From NCBI GenBank assembly GCA_026419785.1, contig JAODTK010000100.1, positions 124,001 to 188,000 of the forward strand: a stretch of DNA of 64,000 bases. Reading direction: 5' to 3'. Positions 51,801-60,800 of the stretch are shown here, one piece after another. Both the position numbers and the translations under genes were made by a program. The notes under the pieces were generated by a model, which was given only the letters and a program-made list of their open reading frames with translations, made no database searches and had not been told where the DNA came from. Every line of letters begins with the position of its first letter. Position 1 is the stretch's first letter. This DNA is from Sclerodactyla briareus (lineage: Eukaryota; Echinodermata; Holothuroidea; Dendrochirotida; Sclerodactylidae).

Positions 51801-54800
51801 CGATGTTTATTAGTGTCCCTTGGCAGATATAGACGAAAAGAGCATATAAAAATGGTGGCTTGTACCGCATATGCGTGAACACAGAGGGTTCCTACCGTTG
51901 TGAATGTCCAAAGTTTTTCTCTTATCCAATGGAACAGACTGTACGGATAAGACAAATACAGCATATATGAAATTAATTGTTCAATTCAAGGTTATTGGTC
52001 AAGTAATAGATTGTCTTCAACTAGCAAAGGTGAGAAAGGACATATCGAAACCCACAACCCCAAGTGGGTGGTCCCAGCATGGCCTCACGGCAAGGTATTT
52101 CAGTTTACTTTTGACGAACTCAAGGAATCTATGACATTATATAGGGGGGGAGGGAACGATGCTAGGCTGCCAATAGACTCTACACAGTAATGCTCCGAAT
52201 TTGCGCCACTATAACAGAAAGACGAAAATAGGTATTACATGGAAATCATTGAGATTATCTTTTGATAACTTGTGAACGATATTTTAGTTTGTTATTGGTT
52301 CTCCTATAGTATTCATTTGCTACAAGGTTTCCAAAAGTCTATTTTACATTGACGTTTATTTTAAGATGATCCCGGGTTTCCCCAGTGGACTCACAATGCA
52401 ATTCTTGCAATAGTTGATGTTCTCATCGGCACTTCTTTTTAAATTATCTCAGATCAATAACTTGGATGTAGTATGTGTTGATACGTTTGTTTGCTTCGAA
52501 CAAAGATATAAACGAATGCGCAGACGAACTGGCGTTGTACCGTCGCATGTGTGAACACTGAGGGGTCCTACCGTTGCGATGTCCAAATGGTGTTTTCCTC
52601 TTTTCCATGGAACGGACTGTGTGGGTAAGACATATATAAGCACTGCACACTACTTTCATTGCCTATTTAAGGTCGAGGGAAGTGACACCCTGATTGATCC
52701 GATTCAGATACAACCATTTCGACTAGCAATATGGTCTGTTTTCCGGCGATATTATACGCGGCCCACGAATCTTCACCATGATTGTATGTCATTTAGGAAA
52801 GCTCTACGCGTTCCTAGCTATTTTTTTTTCGCAATGCAATGCCCCTGCGTGTCGTTTCTAGGATATTACCATGAAGGTAGTCCATTAGGATTATAACACG
52901 CATTTACCCATTTAGGAAGATATTAGCAGATCGGCTTGCTATAAACCCGTTATAATTTACTATCGTTGTACAATTTTCCTGTTCATTGTCAAATGTAACG
53001 ATGCGCATTATCCGCAAATCTTTAAAATTCTAATGTTTTACTCCTTTCAAATTAACGGAACATACTATTACGGTAGCAGATAACAAGGATTTCAATTGTT
53101 TCGAATTGAATAGAAGTAAACGCACACCTATAAGCGATTTGTATGGAGTCGCCCTCTCTGTAACCTGCAGGCATACCTCAACCACGTGTAATGATACAAC
53201 GGCTGCAACATTCTAGGCATGCATATTCGAAGCTACAAGATTCAATACTTTGACATCACACTCGTTTCGCTGGGCGCAAATATCATATCCGGTCGAGAAT
53301 TACTACATTGTAACATGTAAAGAGCGAATCTAACTGACACGTTCTCGCTGACAAAACTCAAGCAGCTCGGAGCTGAATAGGCTGTAACGTCACTTACGAA
53401 CATTCTCCTTGTTTTGTGCAACAAAATTCATTGTTCTTATTTTTTTTTTTTTGATAGCTGATCGCTCACACTCATCACATTTTATATTTATTGTTATCGT
53501 CCGTGTGTGCCACGCTATAGACACCACATGTCATCGTTTGTGAGATACTATGAATGCCACGATTTTTTTTTTTTTTTTTTTGGGGGGGGGACATAATGAA
53601 TTCGGAATGCTACTTCTTTGAAAAATCAACGTAAATGCTCCTTTGTTTGTTAGGCTCCTTCGATTGCACAGTTTCCTGTTATTATAGCGATTTCGCAATG
53701 ATTTTCACATGTCATCGGGTTTCCTGTTTACCTACGAAACGCGATTAAAAGGTTTTCGTGGTCCTAAAACCATTTCTGTTTTTGTTTTTTAATCAAGATA
53801 TTGAGTGAATGTGAAAAACAAATGGAGGCTGCTCAGATTATATGGCCAACACTGATTGCGCTTACCAATGCGAAGCCCGCCCCGGTTATTCCCTAACGTC
53901 GAACGGGACGAAGTGTTTTGGTTAGCGCATAGAATATATATTTCATACCTGATCCTTGTTTTGATGTGTAATGTGGATAAATAATTGATACAATGCAAAC
54001 ACAGACTCATTCGGCATTGTTCCTCAACTTCACTCTAGGAGATAAACTGCTAGGAATTCAGAGTTGGTGGTTGCATGTTCAGTGCTGCAATCGTTACTTC
54101 CGTTGTAATTCATTAAGTATTGTACCCACCCTCATCCGAACAGGTTTTATTCAAGTTTTCTGCTGTTGACAGCTCTCGATGAATGTGAAACACAAAACGG
54201 CGGCTGTTCAGATATATCACGAACACGGAAGGCGCTTACCGATGCGAATGCCCGCCTGTTTATTCCTAACGTCGAACGTTCGCATGTTCGTACTTCCAAA
54301 TCTATATTTCACACCTGCTCATGGTTTTGATGAGTTCTGAGAAAATCATCATACAGTAAATAACAGTAGAAGGACGTTTGATGAACTGTATGAAAAATTC
54401 TATAATTAAATTTCAAAGATCTGAACTTTTCAGCATTGTTTAATTCAAACCTCAATAGGATAATATTTAATATAGGTCTCCAGAGTTGAGGACTGGGCGT
54501 GTCCGTGGAAGACCCCGGTTACTCCCTCGTCTCCTCCGCTCTACGATGCCGTCATCATTAGTCTCCAAATCACATGTTGAGATCGAATACCTCTCGTATT
54601 CATACCCTTTTCTGAGAGGGTTTGGCAAAATATAGAGATCCCCATAGCGTCCCACCAACAACCCAAATAGACAGAATCCCTGAACAGAACGCCCACCATG
54701 CCCCACAAAGCTCTCTAAACGAGAAACATGTCAAGATTGATTCTGAAAGCATTCACCCTCTCAGACGGGATAACATCTTCTGGGAAGCTATTCCAGTCAT

Positions 54801-57800
54801 TGATAACTCTTTGCGGAATGAACCGTGTTCCGAATGTCTAATCTACAATGCTTTGCCTTCAGCTCGATGCGCGGTCCCCAATTACATAATAACAGCATTA
54901 GAAAAGGAGAAATCGGAAGAGAGACCATCTAATTCACGAACTCTTTTGAAAACTGATCAAATCACTTCGAATAACTCTTTCTCCCACCGAGGTTAGCTCG
55001 GGACGCCTCAATTTTTCTTCCTACGGAAATTCGCTCAGACAGTCAATTGATCTAGTTGCCTCTCCTTTCGAGGAATAGGCTTCCCACACTTGAGCTGCTT
55101 TAAATTTAGAAGAATACATGATCCAGTGAAGTAACATTGACGTGTACGTCCTTGTGGGGAGTATACTAATGCTTGTGGGGAGTAATGTTATTAGTAATAA
55201 TAGTAATACATTCGATTTTATACGCACAAGAGTTACAAAGTAACTCCCCATGCGCTTCACCACGAAAAGAATGAAAAGATATGACATCAAAACCCCGTTT
55301 TTTCTTTTTTCAATATTTGTTGGCAGTCATGGAATACCTAGGCTTTTAGGATCCCAAGGGTGTTATTTCCCATATGATTCTACGAATTCTATACATTGTT
55401 TTCTACTACATCGACGAATGCCATATCGAAAATGGTGGATGCACTGATATATGTGTAAACACAGAAGGTCCTATCATTGTGAGTGCCCGCGCGGTCTTCT
55501 CGTCCAGATAATAATAGAACACTCTGTCAGGTGGAGTTTCTTCTTCACATGGCGAATAACAACGCCTGGGAACTAATGCGCTGTATTGATTTGTATATGA
55601 TTTTTTAAAAATCGCTTTCTCTGAGGAGTATGTAGTATTTGGAAATCGGTTAGAGATTACAGTCACGTTCAACAACGTACGAAGTTAATAATTCGTAAGA
55701 ACTTGCATTGACTCAAACAAAACCAGGGAAATAATATAAACAATATGCCTGTTGTTTCACACTCGGGTTCTACTCTGTATAAAAACAACATGTGTTGAGT
55801 TGATGTTCGGGAAACCTTGCCAGAGACCCCAATTAATTAATCCAGCTTCCACGATAATCTTATCATATTGTTACACCATATTATTCACATAATTTTTTCA
55901 ACTCCGACAAACTGCACCCAACGCACACTGACGTCATGTGAAACTCGGCGACGTACAGTGTACAAGACCACCATCCACCTCTAAATATTAGGTTTGATTT
56001 ACTCCAAAACAGAGTACAAATCGTGTGCTTGCGTCTTCGTTTCAGAGGCTTCAAGCGTAATCCGATACCTTAAGCTGCGTTTTCCATGCACGCGGGCGGG
56101 CGGGGGCGGCGGGCGGGCCGGTCGGGCGTTTTGGAAGACTCGTTCCATGCCGCGGGCGGGCGGGCGGGGCGTTTTTCCTCGCGTCCCGCACCTCTTCTCA
56201 CTTTGTAGTGTGTATATGCTCTATCTGAGAATCTATGACCTACTAGTCTTAATATTGTTATATTATTATTGTTATTCTTATTTTTATTATTGTATTATTG
56301 TTGTTGTTTTTTGTCGTTGCCGTTGTTGTTGTTGTTGTTTCCATTTGTTGCCGGTTGTCGTCGTTGTCGTCGTTGATTGTTTTGTCGTTGTTGTCGTGAA
56401 CGTTGTTTGTCAAACACCGGAACGCTCTATTTGTTTAAACCTAACACCGGTGTTCATTGTCTGAAACCAGTTGTTCTGAATTCAACGATTACGGGCCGGC
56501 CCACCAACTTCACACAATTGACAGGTTTTGGAGCTTTACTTAGGGCCAATACTTTGACATATCATCGTTAAAAACCATGTAAATTGGTTCAAAAAGTGCT
56601 ATAGCCGTTTATATAGACAAAATCTGGATAAAATCCATCCTAATGTTTGAAACAGTTATGAATGTGTTTGGAACATATTTGAACCTAAAATTGTCCTCTA
56701 CTCTCCATTATCCGGCTTCAAGCCGTAAGATTGCAGGGAAATCCCGGAAATTGATTACGAGATACCACGCGGACACGCAGGCGTGCGGAAAAAATCGCTA
56801 CTTGACCGATTCGAGAAAACGCCCGCCCGCCCGCCCGCCCGCCCCGTCCGCTTGTATGCATGGAACGGCTCCATGAAAAAAATAACGATGAGACGATTTA
56901 GACGCCCCGCCCGCTCGCCAGCCCGCGTGCATGGAAACGCGGCTTTATCGCTGAAAACAGTAATCAGACACGCTCTCAATGGTCCACTAATGTTTCACTC
57001 ACGACTTATAATTCCGAGTGCCTACCGGAAACATAGGACGTTTCGTGGTTGGACAAGTTGAACAAAGTTAATCAGTAAGCAATTCCACTCCTTGGGCCTC
57101 CTTTTTTTTGGTTATACTTCAGGATCGAACCTATTGAAGGCCCAGCAAGGGTGCAGACCTGAATACTGCACCTATTGTCAGCTGGGAATTCCTCACCAAA
57201 TACACGGAATAAGGCAATGCAGTCTTCGGCGGTATACTCTAATGTGGAGGGGGGGGGGGGGGGGGAAAGCAGACTGCAACTTCCCCTCCTTTGTCCCCGC
57301 TCTAATTCCTTGTGCTGAGCGTCCAGTGAGAAGTAAACAGGTACATTTTTGTTTTGGAATGACTCGACCGGGATTCGAACCCCCGGTCTCCCGGGTGGAA
57401 GGCCGATGCTCTACGAACTGTGCCACCACTCAGTAAATTGCTCAGTAAACATACAAGCCACCAACCAAGTTGAACCAATAGCTCACAGTAACTACTTCGA
57501 CATTTTGGGGCAATGGAATGGCCTCGATTATTGCCTGGAATTGGCAAGCAACGGTTTGTGAGGAACTGATAAAAGTTATTACGCTTTGGTGACAACAGGT
57601 GAGTTCAGAATTTTTTCTCTTTTTATTGCCAGATATCAACGAATGCCTGGATCAAAATGGCGGTTGCAGTCATATATGTTTGAACACAATAGGGGCTATT
57701 ATTGTGAATGTCATCACGGGTATTCACTGAATTGAACGGAAACAAAAGTGTACAGGTAAGGTAATAACGCCTATATAATGACATCGGTAGTGTGAACCTA

Positions 57801-60800
57801 AACATAACAAGGAGCAACCGCAACCCAACCACATGTGGAAAGTTGAAGTTCCATTCAGCCATTCCTGTCCCTTTTCCAGCCCGAAGCTATAACCATACTG
57901 AAGTATTCTATTGTATTGAGTAGGACTGTGTGAAAACTACCATTGATAGGGAAATCTGTTGAAACGATAGTATCAGGTAAAAATCCGTAATTTAGTGGAA
58001 TAGGCCCCTGTGACGAAACATAACTATATATTTGTTGCCGCCGGCCGGCTTTTTTTATATCAAAGTTCGCAGACTGATCATCATTTTCTCCAGGATGGCA
58101 ATGATTTGGGTGCTGTAATTTTGACTGAAGTTCTTATTGTCGAAGCAGTACCGAACGATGACATTCATTCAATATCATTGATGCTCATTTCTCGAATATT
58201 TCAAAACCTGAATGGAACCTCGACTGAGAGGGGTGCAGAGCAAATTAGGGGTCCAAGCGGCAATGCTAATTTGTGAAAGTGGCTCTGTGAATTACGGTGT
58301 ATTCGAGGTTCCCCATTTTTATTTTATCTCTTCATTGTCTCGCTGAATGAAAATTTGGAGGAGACTTACGTGGTCACTAGGCGTGTGTATGGTGTGTGTG
58401 TGTGGATGGTGTGTGTGTGCGTTAGTGGGTGTGTGCGTGGACGTTCGTGGTGCGTGCGCGCGTTGTGTGTGTGTGTGTCTACACTTTTACCTTACACGAT
58501 ATATTTCGAACGGTTAAGTGCAAAATTGCGACAGAATTTCTTGACTTGGTGTGGCACCATAGATGCGGATATAAGGTATCAGATTATGAATTAGTTTCAG
58601 CCCGTAAAATGGTAATTAAGTGTCTAATTTGCATTGATTTATGCGAAATTCAAAAAGGTTAGTCGGATTTTCACGAAACTTGTGGAATATGGTTCTTCAG
58701 TCCCCAAAAATTTTTAACAAAGATCGGGGGTCAATGGAGGTCATTCAAGTACCTAATTTGCATTAATTGCGAAAAATCCTAAGTTGCTGGGATTTTATGG
58801 AACATCGTGGGTATGGTTTACCTTGTTACGATTTTTTTTACATGGACCAGAAGTCACTGGAGGTCATTCAACGTGGTCTAATTTGCATAATTTTGCGTAA
58901 TTTTAACGTTGAGGATTTTGTAATTGCCAAATTTGCATTAATTCAGGCAACTTTTAAGTCACAATTCCACAAAACATTACTCTTGACATTGTCAATATCA
59001 GGTTCCTTTTCGAAGTTGAAAGTGGTCATGATAGTAGGCTGTTTCGTTGAATGCTAAATACCGAAAATCTTCAAGGGACACATGGAATGCCTGTAATTGT
59101 TTGCATGGGACTATGAACGGAACATGATCGCGAACCAGGCGAGCACTGAGGGCGATCGCCTTGTTTCATCTTGTTATCCAAATTTTGTAAGAGACAGTTT
59201 CAGCTATAAAAATATTTTTGTTTGAAATGCAATAATCTACCTATTCAAGGATTTCATTTGACATTCCTACAACAACAGATATTATGAATGCCTACCGATC
59301 CAGACCGGCGGATGTATTTGTAGTGATTACTTGTGTGAACTTACAAGGATATATTACTGTGAATGCCCGTTAGGGTATTCGACTCACACTGAACAGCACG
59401 AATTGCCAGAGTAGATCTCGAAGTAGTTCATACGTAGAATGAAAATCAGTGAACCCCGAAATACTGAGCTTGCTTATAATGGTGATATGATGACCAAGAT
59501 GATAGTTCCGTATTGAATTTGAAATCATTGTCGTATAGTTTAGTTGAAGTTTGGATAATCGAATCAGCCTAAATGTGTCATATACTAGCAGCTCATATTT
59601 TGAGATGAAAAAGGTAAAGAAACTCTCTACGTAAGAAACGTGAACCAGTTCCACACAGTCAGGTATTTACCAGCATGGCTTCTCCTATACCTCCTCAATA
59701 TATTTTGAGCAATGCTATGTACATCAGCATGGATAACCATTCTCGTTTTATTTTAAGCACTGCTACAACAATTCAGACACTGGCCCCATTTCATCTTATG
59801 AAATTATGTGATCTATATTTGCATACTACGTGTATATGAGAAAGAAGGTGCGAGTCTTTTGCAACGTTCCGAGCAACATACCACTCTTGTAATGTTGTCC
59901 TGTATTGCCCTCGTAGCTTCATATATGCCGTTCTCCACCTCTTTAAACAGACATCGACGAATGCGACGAACGAAATGGCGGCTGTTCTGACACTTGCGTT
60001 AACACAGAAGGATCCTTCTACTGTGGATGTCCGTCAGGGTACTCCCTAACACGGAATGGAACGAGCTGTCTTGGTATGATAATATTTTTAGTACAATGAG
60101 GCCAGGATGTCATTGTTGCGTATGCGGGTCTGTTACGCCATGTAATCACGATTTCACGTAAGATGAAATGGGGCCAGTGTCTGAATATGTCGTATTTAGT
60201 TGCAAAGATAGATACTGGTTTCCACAGAGGCAAAAATGTTTCAAATTAAAGCAAACGAACACCGAATAGGCAAAACAAAGCACATGTACAATGGGTATCA
60301 CGGGTGCGTATCACCGCGAATGAGTTATATGGAATATCTCGATCAAAAAGTCAATCAGCGACACTATGCAAGGGCTGCTGCTTTTTTTTAATTGGTCTTC
60401 CCTGCATAAACTATAAGTGTGTTCCTCTTCTGAAACAAGGGTTCATTTTCGTGAATATGTGATTTTCATATCCACCCCGGACACGCATACGCAACAATGG
60501 AATCCCAATGGAAGTCACCCATAATTCATGTTGACAGTGCTTCCAGCTATTGAACGTCCTCTTTTTCATTTCGAGCTGAGATTCCATACGTACGGATGCG
60601 GTATGCGCGCATCATTCATTATAACGGCTTTCTTTTGAAAAAATGCTAAATTCACGTGCGCATAGGGCGGTGAATATGATCCTCAATGCTATATTCATGG
60701 GGGCAGAATTGATTTCAAATAGAATGGAATCACCGCAAATATATTCTATGGAATATTAATATTTGAGGTACACGAGACCGATGCATGTTTATGTTTTCAG

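Larger units (their letters stand above)
50150..51946. repeat. Duplicated genomic block (intron plus EGF exon), period about 1.21 kb
   Basis: The intron text before exon 24 (50,150-50,613) and before exon 25 (51,340-51,826) follows the same order: 'ATGTTTTCAAATTT(T)AGG', 'AAGATTTTGGAGATA', 'CTAAATAGTT', 'TCGGGGATGC', 'CCACTGGAATT' or 'CCGCTGGAATT', 'GTTGA(A)ACCTAATA', 'ACCAATCATCC' or 'AACAATCATCC' and 'GTTGACGAGNCGATG'. The following exons are also alike. It is a recent tandem duplication. Confidence 0.8.

Noticed and set aside
55994-56464. 156-codon plus-strand frame
   Set aside because: It is translated from the G-rich inverted end and GTT/GTC repeat of the Harbinger-like MITE.
57361-57432. 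tRNA gene on the minus strand
   Set aside because: A and B boxes are excellent, but the acceptor stem does not pair and the sequence continues into a body and tail shared with 48,797-49,128, so it is a SINE head.
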